16,044 nt of DNA from an uncultured Collinsella sp. (GCA_900543605.1 UQSK01000042.1:1-16044); one strand, 5' to 3'; numbered from the stretch's first letter, positions 1 through 7,931 are shown. The notes: generated by a model from the letters alone, not told the origin. Numbers and translations are program-made.

Positions 1-4
1 ACGC

Positions 5-38
5 GTCTCGTGGGCTCCGAGATGTGTATAAGAGACAG
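5..38 (+). other. Nextera (Tn5) sequencing adapter remnant
   Basis: These 34 bases match the Illumina Nextera read-2 transposase adapter at every position except base 18, where C replaces the expected G. Bases 20-38 are the complete 19-bp Tn5 mosaic end (AGATGTGTATAAGAGACAG). Genomic coding sequence starts directly after it at base 39. This is a library artefact left at a contig end, not a natural transposon end. Bases 1-4 (acgc) are probably also non-genomic. Confidence 0.97.
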
Positions 39-365
39 AGATACGATCACGCGGTTGCGCTTGCGGTCGCGCTGACGGGCGCCCTCGGCAAGACCGAGGA
101 GCGCCAGCTGGTTGGCCTCGGTACCGCCGTTGGTCAGGACAATCTCGGATGGGCGGACGCGCGCGCCAAAGCTGCGGGCGATCTCGCGGCGAGCAACCTC
201 TAGACGCGCGGCAGCTTTGCGACCAAGCGAGTGCAGCGAGTTGGGGTTGACGCCGGCAAGCTCGCTGTCGTCGTACTCACGCTGCGCAAGACGCGCCTCG
301 GCGCGCATGGGCGTCGAGGCGGCGTAGTCAAGATTCACGGGTATGCGGTTTTGACCTGCGGTCAT
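39..365 (-). CDS. Cysteine desulfurase (NifS/IscS-like), N-terminal fragment
   Basis: The sequence gives 109 codons from an ATG at 365-363; the rest is cut off by the adapter-bearing contig end. The protein begins MTAGQNRIPVNLDYAASTP, and the LDYAASTP stretch matches the conserved first strand of class V aminotransferase-type cysteine desulfurases. It also carries NPNSLHSLGRKA (family pattern NPsSxHxxGrxA) and EIVLTNGGTEANQLAL (family pattern fTSGgTEaNNlAi), part of the PLP-phosphate site. These enzymes are PLP-dependent and take sulfur from cysteine for Fe-S cluster or tRNA thiolation. The PLP lysine and the catalytic cysteine loop are not in the window, so the subtype (IscS, SufS or NifS) cannot be decided. 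An AGGAGG Shine-Dalgarno sits 11 nt upstream, inside the end of rpe; the gap to the rpe stop is 6 nt, so the two are probably co-transcribed. Confidence 0.88.
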
Positions 366-371
366 AAGGGT

Positions 372-1043
372 TTATGCCTCCTGTGCAGCCTCGTTGCCCA
401 GCTTCTGCAGCAGCGTAACCTCGGCGGCGGGATCTTCGGACTTAAATACGGCGGAGCCGGCCACGAGGACGTTGGCGCCGGCCTTGACGACCTCGGCAAT
501 GTTCTTGGAAGAAATGCCGCCGTCGACCTCGATGAGGGGCGACACGCCGTGGCGCTCGCACATGGCCTTGAGCTCGTGGAGCTTTGCGATGGTGCCTGGG
601 ATAAAGCTCTGGCCGCCAAAGCCGGGGTTCACGCTCATGAGCAGCACCATGTCGACAACGTCGATGATGCTCTCGAGCACGCAGACGGGCGTGGCAGGGT
701 TGAGGACCACACCGGCCTTGACGCCGCGCTGCTGTAGGTGCGTGAGCGTACGGTGAAGGTGCGTGGAAGCCTCGTAGTGCACGGTGATCATATCGGCGCC
801 GGCGTCGGCATACCAATCGACCGTCTCATCGGGGTTCGACACCATGAGGTGCGCGTCGACCGGTACATCGGTGGAGCGCTTGACGGCCTTGAGGATATCG
901 ACGCCAAAGGTGAGGTTGCCGGTAAAGTGACCGTCCATGACGTCAAAGTGCACGTAGTCGGCGCCGGCGATCTTGTCGAGCTCGCCCTTGAGGTTGGCCA
1001 TGTCGGCCGAAAGGATAGACGGAGCGATTTTGATGGAACCCAT
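372..1043 (-). CDS. rpe: Ribulose-phosphate 3-epimerase
   Basis: The protein has 223 residues, the usual size for this TIM-barrel enzyme, which interconverts ribulose 5-phosphate and xylulose 5-phosphate in the cytosolic pentose phosphate pathway. Visible family motifs are APSILSAD (7-14), HFDVMDG (32-38), DAHLM (63-67), the phosphate-binding loop VNPGFGGQ (138-145) and EVDGGI (172-177). The expected catalytic and metal residues are all present: Asp34, His32, His65 and Asp174. The start ATG at 1043 is preceded by a GAAAGG-type ribosome site. It follows gpsA by 18 nt and precedes the cysteine desulfurase by 6 nt, so it is an inner gene of the long minus-strand run. Nothing in it looks damaged. 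Confidence 0.97.
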   Translation of the reverse strand: MGSIKIAPSILSADMANLKGELDKIAGADYVHFDVMDGHFTGNLTFGVDILKAVKRSTDVPVDAHLMVSNPDETVDWYADAGADMITVHYEASTHLHRTLTHLQQRGVKAGVVLNPATPVCVLESIIDVVDMVLLMSVNPGFGGQSFIPGTIAKLHELKAMCERHGVSPLIEVDGGISSKNIAEVVKAGANVLVAGSAVFKSEDPAAEVTLLQKLGNEAAQEA

Positions 1044-1061
1044 GGTAGTAGCCTTTCTGCG

Positions 1062-2069
1062 CTAGTCGGTGAGTCCGTAGAACTCTTGAGAAGGGACGCG
1101 GTCGGTAAGAATCTCGAGCGCCCTATCCAAAGTAACACCGTTGTAGAGCGTTTGCTCCACGGCAAAGGTGAGCGGAATGTCTACGCCCAGTGAACGGGCA
1201 AGCTCGCTCACGCTGCGGGCCGCGACGGCGCCCTCGACCACCATATGCGTGCGCGTCTGGTACTCGTCGAGCGACACGCCGTGGGCAAACTCGTAGCCAA
1301 AGGTTCGGTTGCGCGAATGCTCCGAGGTACAGGTGGCGATGAGGTCGCCCATGCCGGCAAGGCCCATGCACGTTATGGCTTGCCCGCCACGGGCGTGCAC
1401 CAGTCGGCTGATCTCCGCCAGGCCGCGCGTCATGATGAGGGCAAGCGTGTTGTCGCCCGCGCCCGAGCCGGCGGAGATGCCGCACACGATGGCGATAACG
1501 TTCTTCATGGCGCCGCATACCTCGACGCCGGTCATATCCTGCGACAGGTAGATGCGGAAGGCCGTGGATAGGAGCAGGTCCTTAAAGGTCTCCCCTACCT
1601 GCGCATCTTTGCTGGCGATGACGGCGGCAGAAAGTCCGCCGCGGCAGATTTCCTCAGCATGGTTGGGGCCCGAGAGGGCCGCCACACGCCGCTCATTGCC
1701 GATCTCGCTGGCAATGACCTCGCTCATAAGCAGGCCGGACTCGGGCTCGATGCCCTTGGTGAGGCACAGGACCGGAGTCTCGGCATCGATATACGGCGCT
1801 GCCTGGTGGCACACGGCGCGCAAGTGCGTGGAGGGCACGGCAAAGACGATCGCATCGGCACCGTCGAGCGCCTGGGCGAGCTCGGTCGTTGCTACCACGT
1901 TGTCCGGCAGCTCGTATCCCACCAGATACCGGGGGTTGCGGTGCTCGCCGTTAATGCCGGCGGCCGTCTGCTCGCTGTGTGCCCACATGGTCACGCGCTC
2001 GGCTCGCGCTGCGGCAAGGCCGGCGACGGCGGTTCCCCAGGAGCCGGAGCCAATCAGCGCAACATTCAT
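1062..2069 (-). CDS. gpsA: Glycerol-3-phosphate dehydrogenase [NAD(P)+]
   Basis: This 335-residue cytosolic dehydrogenase reduces dihydroxyacetone phosphate to sn-glycerol 3-phosphate, the backbone for phospholipids. The Rossmann nucleotide site is GSGSWGTA (7-14). Conserved elements follow in order: TKGIE (104-108, Lys105), GPNHAEE (134-140, where many homologs have GPSFAxE), CGAMKNVIAI (185-194, Lys189), GMGDLIATC (239-247, Asp242) and SRNRTFG (252-258). Length and motif order are normal for GpsA. A GGAGAG ribosome site precedes the ATG. The gene starts 9 nt after the plsY stop. The product of GpsA is the substrate of PlsY, so the neighbours catalyse consecutive steps. Confidence 0.97.
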   Translation of the reverse strand: MNVALIGSGSWGTAVAGLAAARAERVTMWAHSEQTAAGINGEHRNPRYLVGYELPDNVVATTELAQALDGADAIVFAVPSTHLRAVCHQAAPYIDAETPVLCLTKGIEPESGLLMSEVIASEIGNERRVAALSGPNHAEEICRGGLSAAVIASKDAQVGETFKDLLLSTAFRIYLSQDMTGVEVCGAMKNVIAIVCGISAGSGAGDNTLALIMTRGLAEISRLVHARGGQAITCMGLAGMGDLIATCTSEHSRNRTFGYEFAHGVSLDEYQTRTHMVVEGAVAARSVSELARSLGVDIPLTFAVEQTLYNGVTLDRALEILTDRVPSQEFYGLTD

Positions 2070-2078
2070 GACTCTCTC

Positions 2079-2762
2079 CTACTTATCGTCGGGCTCGGTG
2101 ACGCGCTTGGTAAACGAGAGCTTGGACTCCTTACCGGTCATGAGCTTTTTGATGTTTGCGCGATGGGCCCACACCACGGTGATGCCGATCATCGCCATGC
2201 AAAACTTGAGGCCCAGGCTGCTGTACGGAAAGACCGCGCAGGCGGCGATGGGAAGGCCGATGGCGGCGGCAAGCGAGCCCACCGACACAAACTTGGTGAT
2301 GGCAACGGCCACGATAAACATGCCCAGCAGCGAAAGTCCGATGGGCCAGTACCAGGCGAGGATAACGCCCAGACCCACGGCGATGCCCTTGCCGCCGTGG
2401 AAGTTGAGGTACGGCGAGAAGATGTGGCCCCATACGGCCGCCAGGCAGATGACGCCGAGCATCCAATCGCCGGCAGCACCGGGAGCCATAATGCTCGGCG
2501 GAAAGCCATAGCCCACGCTCGCGATGAGCGGACGTGCGATAAGGACGCAGATGGCGCCCTTAAGGCAGTCGAGCAGCAGCGTGAGCGCGGCCACCTTGGG
2601 GCCGGCCACACGCAGGGCGTTGGTGGTGCCGATGTTGCCGGAGCCCGCCTTGCGAATGTCGGTGTGGTTGAACACACGGCCCAGAATTAGGCCAAACGGA
2701 ATCGCCCCGATAAAGAACGAGACCACGGCGCAGATGACGGTCAACAGAATCGGATTATGCAT
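2079..2762 (-). CDS. plsY: Acyl-phosphate:glycerol-3-phosphate acyltransferase PlsY
   Basis: PlsY is an integral membrane enzyme that moves an acyl group from acyl-phosphate to the sn-1 position of glycerol 3-phosphate, giving lysophosphatidic acid. The 227-residue product is hydrophobic with several membrane spans. It shows the three cytoplasmic PlsY motifs: AGSGNIGTTN (39-48), FHGGKGIAVGLG (120-131) and HRANIKKLMTGKE (199-211). The ATG at 2762 lies inside the end of der: the sequence ATGCATAA holds the plsY start and the der stop, an 8-bp overlap that suggests coupled translation. The acyl-phosphate donor enzyme PlsX is not in this window. Together with gpsA downstream and plsC further upstream, this makes a phospholipid-synthesis block. 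Confidence 0.97.
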   Translation of the reverse strand: MHNPILLTVICAVVSFFIGAIPFGLILGRVFNHTDIRKAGSGNIGTTNALRVAGPKVAALTLLLDCLKGAICVLIARPLIASVGYGFPPSIMAPGAAGDWMLGVICLAAVWGHIFSPYLNFHGGKGIAVGLGVILAWYWPIGLSLLGMFIVAVAITKFVSVGSLAAAIGLPIAACAVFPYSSLGLKFCMAMIGITVVWAHRANIKKLMTGKESKLSFTKRVTEPDDK

Positions 2763-4089
2763 CCTTTTGCTCCTTCTTCCTAAAGAAGAGTCGAATGGGC
2801 GTGCCGGCGAAGTCGAAGGTAGAGCGCATGCGGTTCTCCACGTAGCGCTGGTAGGTGTCGTTGACCAGGTCGCTGTGGTTGACGAAGAACGTAAACGTCG
2901 GCGGGTTGACGCCCGTCTGGGTCACGTAGTGCATGCGCAGGCGGCGCTTGCCGTCCACCACGGTATGACCGAACTCGCGCAGGTCGGTGAGGAACGTGTT
3001 GAGGCGCGAGGTGCTGATCTTCTGCGAGCGCGTCTTTTCGGCGGCGTCTACCATTGCCCAGATCTTCTCGACGCTGCGGCCGGTCAGGGCCGAGATGCGT
3101 AGGTACTGGGCCCAGGGAGCCATAACGCCCAGACGGCGGTCGATGGTCTCCATGCAGGCCTCGCGCTTGCGATCGTCGTCGAGCAGGTCCCACTTGTTGA
3201 GCAGCACCACGATGGCGCAGCCGCGCTCGATGGCAAGACCCATGACCTTCTGGTCCTGCTCGGTAACGCCCACGGAGGCGTCGACGACGAGCAGCGCCAC
3301 GTCGGCGCGGTCGATGGCGCGCAGGCCGCGGACCATGGAGTAGTACTCGATGTTCTCGTACACGGTGCTCTTCTTGCGAATGCCCGCGGTGTCGACCATG
3401 CGGTAGTGCTTGCCGTTACGCTCGACGACCGTGTCGATGGCGTCGCGCGTCGTGCCGGCAATGTTGGACACGATAGAGCGGTCGGCGCCCAGGATGCGGT
3501 TGAACAGCGACGACTTACCGGCGTTGGGACGGCCGATGATGGCGACGTTCAGCGCGTCGGGGAACTCATCGGCGACCTCGTCCTCTTCCTCCGGAAGCAG
3601 GGCCACGATGTCATCGAGCAGGTCGCCCGTGCCGTGGCCATGCAGGGCCGAGAGCGGCGTGGGCTCGCCGATGCCGAGCGAATAGAACTCCCAGATGCTG
3701 TCGTTTTCGCGATCGGGGTTGTCGAGCTTGTTCACCAGCAGAAAGACCGGCTTGTCGCAGCGCTTGAGCATGCGGGCGACCGACTCGTCCTCCTCGGTGA
3801 CGCCGGTGCGGCCATCGACCACAAACAGGATGACGGCGGCTTCCTCGGCGGCGGCGAGCGCCTGGTCGCGGATGGACGTGGCAAAGACGTCGTCGCTCTT
3901 GAGCGGCTCGATTCCGCCCGTGTCGACGATGGTGAACTCGCGGCCGTTCCAATCGGCCGTGTGATACGAGCGGTCGCGCGTAACGCCGCGAGACTCGTGG
4001 ACGATGGCGTCCGAGGTCTGGGCCAGGCGGTTAACGAGCGTGGACTTGCCCACGTTGGGGCGTCCGACGACGGCGACGATAGGTTTCAT
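2755..4089 (-). CDS. der: Ribosome biogenesis GTPase Der (EngA)
   Basis: Der is a tandem-domain GTPase needed for maturation of the 50S ribosomal subunit. The protein has 444 residues with two Ras-like G domains and a C-terminal KH-like domain (about 350-435). In G domain 1 the P-loop is GRPNVGKS (9-16), the switch II motif DTGGI (56-60) and the base-recognition motif NKLD (120-123). In G domain 2 the P-loop is GRPNAGKS (186-193), followed by DTAGI (233-237) and NKWD. The open frame continues 57 codons upstream, but that part overlaps the intergenic spacer and the DUF512 gene and is not Der-like. The ATG at 4089 has an AAAGGAG site 6 nt before it and gives the canonical MKPIVAVVGRPNVGKST start. 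It overlaps plsY by 8 bp. Confidence 0.97.
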   Translation of the reverse strand: MKPIVAVVGRPNVGKSTLVNRLAQTSDAIVHESRGVTRDRSYHTADWNGREFTIVDTGGIEPLKSDDVFATSIRDQALAAAEEAAVILFVVDGRTGVTEEDESVARMLKRCDKPVFLLVNKLDNPDRENDSIWEFYSLGIGEPTPLSALHGHGTGDLLDDIVALLPEEEDEVADEFPDALNVAIIGRPNAGKSSLFNRILGADRSIVSNIAGTTRDAIDTVVERNGKHYRMVDTAGIRKKSTVYENIEYYSMVRGLRAIDRADVALLVVDASVGVTEQDQKVMGLAIERGCAIVVLLNKWDLLDDDRKREACMETIDRRLGVMAPWAQYLRISALTGRSVEKIWAMVDAAEKTRSQKISTSRLNTFLTDLREFGHTVVDGKRRLRMHYVTQTGVNPPTFTFFVNHSDLVNDTYQRYVENRMRSTFDFAGTPIRLFFRKKEQKDA

Positions 4090-4099
4090 CTGCACTCCT

Positions 4100-5542
4100 T
4101 TAATGGGCAGGATCAGTGGAAATGTTAGAGTCCGCGGGCACAATGCCAAGGATGTGCTCCAGGGTATCGAGCAGCTCATGCGGCATGGTCGACACCACAT
4201 GAACCTCGGCGCCGCGGTGGTTAAGGCTTGCGAGTAAATCGTCACGATGATACTCGTCAAGCGTCATGCCGTCAGCGTTGAACATGAGCTTAGGCACAAA
4301 GAGCATAACCCCCGAGAGGTCCTGCGGCAGCTGTTCCAGAATGTCGCAGGCGACGATGAGGCCGGTCACGTCCACGTTGCCGCCAAAGTAGCGATTCTTG
4401 ATGGCCGTGACGGTGCCGGCGAGCCCCTGCGGCGATTCCACAAAGCGGGCCACTGTGTCGCGTGCGCTGGCGCCCGAGAGGCACAGCAGGTGCTGGCTGC
4501 GAGCGGCGATGGCCTCGCGGACGCGGGCCAGTCGCTCGGCATCGGCGGCAAGCACATCGTCCGTCTCGTCTAGGTATGAGCGGATCATGCCGATACCGTC
4601 GTAGTACTGCGGATAGCCGTCGTAAAAGTCCGCCTCGGGCGGATCGATGCCGGCGTCCAGGTAGAACTCGTCGCTCATCTGGAAGGTGTGGCGGCCAAAA
4701 CGCTCGAAGGCGCGGTCCTGGTAGGGACGGATCATGGCAATGGTCTCGCGCGCCAGTTCGGGCTTGTCGCTGTATGACCAGCTAAAACGGTTCTGATGCT
4801 TGGTAAAACCGAGCGGCACAATGCCCAGGCTGGTGATTTGCTCGTGCTCCTCGCAAAAGCGCAGGGTCTTTTCCAGCTCCTCGCCGTCGTTCATGCCGGG
4901 GCACAACACAATCTGCGCGTGAATCTCTATGCCGGCGGCCATGATGGCCTCGAGCACATCCATACCGCGCTGGGCGTTGCGGCCCATCATGCGGCGGCGG
5001 ACGTCGGGGCTCACGGCGTGGACCGACACGTTCATGGGGCTCATGTTGCGTTGGATGACGTTTTGCACGTCCTCGTCGGTGAGGTTCGTTAGCGTGACAA
5101 AGTTGCCCTGCAAAAAACTCAGACGGTAGTCGTCGTCACGGATGTAGAGCGTGGAGCGACCGCCCTTGGGCAGCATCGTCATAAAGCAGAACACGCAGGC
5201 GTTTACGCAGGTGCGCATGCCGTCGAAAATGGGGCCATCGAACTCCAGGCCCCAGTCCTCGCCGGGAAAGCGATCGAGCTCGACGGGGGTGACGGTGTTG
5301 TCGCGCGGATCGAAAACCTCCAGGTCGACGGTATCATCGTCGGCCTCCCAGAGCCACACAATCATGTCGGTAAGCTGCTCGCCATTGACCGTGAGCACGC
5401 GCATGCCCGGCTCGATACCCACATCCCATGCGGGCGACTCGGGACGCACGTTCTTAACGAGCGCGCCCTCACCCGGCTCGGGGTCGCGGCTGCGCCCGTA
5501 ATCGGCCACCTCGGCGGCGTATGCGGGTACGGTCTGGTCCAT
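4100..5542 (-). CDS. DUF512-type radical SAM protein with N-terminal PDZ-like domain
   Basis: The protein has 480 residues. Residues about 28-65 form a PDZ-like segment (VRPESPAWDVGIEPGMRVL). A cysteine cluster C112-x3-C116-x2-C119 follows, of the type that binds the radical-SAM [4Fe-4S] cluster. The long C-terminal part corresponds to DUF512, ending with a stretch on moving the cleaved chain back to a defined object (FVPKLMFNADGMTLDEY). The family is widespread in Firmicutes, Actinobacteria and cyanobacteria and often sits beside der, as here, but its substrate is unknown. The start ATG at 5542 lies 2 nt after the ispH stop. A much longer open frame extends 55 codons further upstream, but that part is a shadow of ispH. 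The adjacency to der hints at a role in translation or ribosome maturation, which remains a guess. Confidence 0.9.
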   Translation of the reverse strand: MDQTVPAYAAEVADYGRSRDPEPGEGALVKNVRPESPAWDVGIEPGMRVLTVNGEQLTDMIVWLWEADDDTVDLEVFDPRDNTVTPVELDRFPGEDWGLEFDGPIFDGMRTCVNACVFCFMTMLPKGGRSTLYIRDDDYRLSFLQGNFVTLTNLTDEDVQNVIQRNMSPMNVSVHAVSPDVRRRMMGRNAQRGMDVLEAIMAAGIEIHAQIVLCPGMNDGEELEKTLRFCEEHEQITSLGIVPLGFTKHQNRFSWSYSDKPELARETIAMIRPYQDRAFERFGRHTFQMSDEFYLDAGIDPPEADFYDGYPQYYDGIGMIRSYLDETDDVLAADAERLARVREAIAARSQHLLCLSGASARDTVARFVESPQGLAGTVTAIKNRYFGGNVDVTGLIVACDILEQLPQDLSGVMLFVPKLMFNADGMTLDEYHRDDLLASLNHRGAEVHVVSTMPHELLDTLEHILGIVPADSNISTDPAH

Positions 5543-5544
5543 GA

Positions 5545-6444
5545 TTAGCGGCAAAGCTCCTTGATGCGCGCGACGGCGCGCTCGATGTGTTCTTGCGGGG
5601 TGGAGGCTCCGGCGGTGATACCGATGTGGTGAGCGTCGGTAAACCACGCGGCCTGGAGCTCGGAAGCTTCCTCGATGTGATACGTGCGCTCGCAGGCGTC
5701 GGCGCAAATCTGCGCCAGGCGGCGGGTGTTCCCCGAGTTCTTTCCGCCCACTACGACCATGCAGTCGCAGCGGTTGGCAAGCGTAGCTGCTGCCTGTTGA
5801 CGCTCACTCGTGGCGGCGCAGATGGTGTTGATCACACGCAGCTCCTGCACCCGCGGAGTGATAGCTGCCACGACCTCGGCGAGGTTCTGCGCGGTCTGGG
5901 TGGTCTGCACGACGAGGCCCACCTTGCCCTTGAGCGACAAGGCGTTGGCGTCGGCAGCACAGCTCACGACCTGCGCATCATTGCCGGCGTGGCCCAAGAT
6001 GCCCTCAACCTCGGGATGGCCCGGCTCGCCTACGACGAGTACGCGATAGCCCTCGCGCACCAGGCGCTCCGCGGCAACATGAACCTTCTTTACGTAAGGG
6101 CAGGTAGCGTCGACGACGTTAAGGCCACGTTCGCGAGCGGCATCGATCACCTGCGGTACCACGCCGTGGGCGCGGATGATCACGGTGCCCGATGCGGCGT
6201 CGTCCAAGGTCTCGGCAAGGCCCACGCCCGCCTGCGCGAGCTCGCGCACCACGATGGGGTTATGGATGAGCGGACCCAAGGTATGGACCTGAGTGCACTC
6301 CCCTGCCTGCGGTGCGGCGGCCAGCGCCATATCGAGCGCACGCTGTACGCCGTAGCAAGTGCCGGCGTGGGCGGCGATCTCGATGGTAGGCGCGGTTGCC
6401 TGGTCGGACGCAGTCTCGGCGGTGTTCGTCACGTTCTCACTCAT
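5545..6444 (-). CDS. ispH: 4-hydroxy-3-methylbut-2-enyl diphosphate reductase
   Basis: IspH catalyses the last step of the MEP pathway, turning HMBPP into IPP and DMAPP with an Fe-S cluster. The three cluster cysteines are present: Cys30 in AGTCYGVQRA, Cys115 in VDATCPYV and Cys209 in INTICAATSERQ. Substrate-site elements are also visible: LGPLIHN (57-62 region, His61), RAHG (91-94, His93), GHPEVEG (142-148) and QTTQTAQ (180-186). With the ATG at 6444 the product has 299 residues, including about 20 poorly conserved N-terminal residues. An in-frame ATG at 6474 would add 10 residues and overlap plsC by 28 bp. I prefer 6444, which lies 2 nt after the plsC stop, although its ribosome site is weak. 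The residue before Cys30 is Thr where many homologs have Phe. Confidence 0.95.
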   Translation of the reverse strand: MSENVTNTAETASDQATAPTIEIAAHAGTCYGVQRALDMALAAAPQAGECTQVHTLGPLIHNPIVVRELAQAGVGLAETLDDAASGTVIIRAHGVVPQVIDAARERGLNVVDATCPYVKKVHVAAERLVREGYRVLVVGEPGHPEVEGILGHAGNDAQVVSCAADANALSLKGKVGLVVQTTQTAQNLAEVVAAITPRVQELRVINTICAATSERQQAAATLANRCDCMVVVGGKNSGNTRRLAQICADACERTYHIEEASELQAAWFTDAHHIGITAGASTPQEHIERAVARIKELCR

Positions 6445-6446
6445 GG

Positions 6447-7175
6447 CTAGAACCTGCCCGGGTGCTCGGCGCACAGGTCATCGCGCATGGCGTAGACGCG
6501 GTTCATGGCCTCGGACTCAAACCATTCCAGGCGCTCCGTGCGTTTAAGCCCGGCCGGTGCGTCGGAAAGCGAGACGGCCTTTCCGGCGCGAATCCAGCAC
6601 TTCTTGGGACGCATGAGCTTTTTGCCCGTGGGCGTGATGTCGGACCAGCCGCAGATGGCGAGCGGGTTGACGGGCGCCTTGCCCATTTGGGCGATGAGCG
6701 CAAAACCGCCGTGGACCTCGGGCTTGATCTCGCGCGAGCGGATGCGCGTGCCCTCGGGGAAGATCAGGACGTCCTCGCCGCGCTGCAGCGCATGCTGGGC
6801 GGCGCGCAGGCACTTCATATCGGCAGTACCACGCTCCACGGGGATACCGCCAACGCGGCTAAAGGCCCAGCGCACAATCTTGCTCTTGGCGAACTCGGAC
6901 TTAAAGATGGGACGAATGCGGCGGTCCCCAAAGAACAGCGCCGTCTCCACGGCCAAGAGCTCGGCCATCGAGGTGTGGTTGCAGATGACCACGCTGCCGC
7001 GGCCTTCCTGGCGCTCAAACAGCAGATCGGCGTCCTCGACCTTCCAGCGCCACATGAGCTTGGAGAAAGCCCAAAGGATTGTCATGACCACGAAGACGGT
7101 GCCGCGGATGAGCGCGGGAAACTCGGCATACGGGGCGTTGTAATAGTCCTCGGGCGTCTGCTTAAACAGGCGCAT
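6447..7175 (-). CDS. plsC: 1-acyl-sn-glycerol-3-phosphate acyltransferase (PlsC family)
   Basis: This 242-residue protein belongs to the LPLAT family, which acylates lysophosphatidic acid to phosphatidic acid at the membrane. A hydrophobic segment at about 24-42 is probably a membrane anchor. The FPEGTR glycerol-phosphate-binding motif (139-144) and the GGIPVERG stretch (109-116) are typical. The catalytic block reads NHTSMAE (66-72): it has the expected His67, but the acid of the usual HX4D dyad is Glu72 instead of Asp. The gene starts 4 nt after cmk; its strong AAAGGAGG ribosome site is formed by the last codons of cmk (CAA AGG AGG TAG). The enzyme could acylate another acceptor, but the neighbouring lipid genes fit PlsC. 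Confidence 0.88.
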   Translation of the reverse strand: MRLFKQTPEDYYNAPYAEFPALIRGTVFVVMTILWAFSKLMWRWKVEDADLLFERQEGRGSVVICNHTSMAELLAVETALFFGDRRIRPIFKSEFAKSKIVRWAFSRVGGIPVERGTADMKCLRAAQHALQRGEDVLIFPEGTRIRSREIKPEVHGGFALIAQMGKAPVNPLAICGWSDITPTGKKLMRPKKCWIRAGKAVSLSDAPAGLKRTERLEWFESEAMNRVYAMRDDLCAEHPGRF

Positions 7176-7178
7176 GGG

Positions 7179-7865
7179 CTACCTCCTTTGGTTGATGAGG
7201 TCCTCGATTATCGAGACGACCTCATCGATGGTGTGGGCGGTGGAGTCAACGTGCACGGCGTCCTCGGCGGGCACGAGTGGGGCGACCTCGCGGCTGCTGT
7301 CGAGCTTGTCGCGCTGCTTAAGGGCGTCGAGGGTCTCGTCGACCTCGGCCTCGAGCTGCTCGGACGTGAGCAGCTGGGCGTCGTTTTGGTGACGCTGCAG
7401 CACGCGGCGGCGGGCGCGCTCGCGCGGGTCGGCGGTCAGGAAGACCTTGACTTGCGCGTTGGGGAATACGACGGTGCCGATGTCACGACCCTCGGCAACG
7501 ATATCGCGGTCCTCGGCGGCGCGGCGCTGGTGGATGAGCATGGCGGCGCGCACGCCCGGGTAGGCCGAGACCTTGGAAACGTTGGCGTCGACCTGCGGGG
7601 TGCGGATAGCGGCCGAAGCGTCCTGGCCGTCGATGGTCAGGCGCGTGTCCTCGCCGGTGCCGTTGGTAAAGCGGATCTCGATCTGCTCGGCGAGAGCGTC
7701 GATGGCCGCCTCGTCGTCCAGGTCGATGCCGCGGTCGAGCGCGGCGAAGGTGACGGCGCGGTACATGGCGCCCGTGTCGAGCTTGTTAAAGCCCAGTTGG
7801 CGGGCGATCTCCTTGGCGATTGTGGACTTGCCGGATCCGGCGGGGCCGTCGATGGCGACGATCAT
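7179..7865 (-). CDS. cmk: (d)CMP kinase
   Basis: Cytidylate kinase phosphorylates CMP and dCMP with ATP in pyrimidine nucleotide metabolism. The 228-residue length is typical. The P-loop is GPAGSGKST (7-15). The CMP-binding region LDTGAMYRAVT (29-39) and the GRDIGTVVFP segment are conserved. A lid-type arginine cluster (RERARRRV) is also seen. The ATG at 7865 has an AGGAAG site upstream and follows the rluB stop by 66 bp, the largest gap in this part of the run. The order cmk-plsC-ispH recurs in Gram-positive genomes, which supports the calls on both neighbours. Confidence 0.97.
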   Translation of the reverse strand: MIVAIDGPAGSGKSTIAKEIARQLGFNKLDTGAMYRAVTFAALDRGIDLDDEAAIDALAEQIEIRFTNGTGEDTRLTIDGQDASAAIRTPQVDANVSKVSAYPGVRAAMLIHQRRAAEDRDIVAEGRDIGTVVFPNAQVKVFLTADPRERARRRVLQRHQNDAQLLTSEQLEAEVDETLDALKQRDKLDSSREVAPLVPAEDAVHVDSTAHTIDEVVSIIEDLINQRR

Positions 7866-7931
7866 GCAATGCTTCCTTTCGATGATTGACGTGCTGGTAT
7901 GGTTCGCGGGCGTTAGGGCGTGGCGGGTTGC

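Noticed and set aside
20..38. 19-bp Tn5 mosaic end as a natural transposon end
   Set aside because: It continues into the Nextera adapter sequence at the contig edge, so it is a library artefact.
4090..4260. 57-codon N-terminal extension of Der
   Set aside because: It overlaps the spacer and the DUF512 gene end; Der proteins begin just before the first P-loop, and the ATG at 4089 has a good AAAGGAG site.
5543..5707. 55-codon N-terminal extension of the DUF512 protein
   Set aside because: This part lies in another frame of ispH, is Arg/His-rich and has no ribosome site; the ATG at 5542 directly after the ispH stop fits better.
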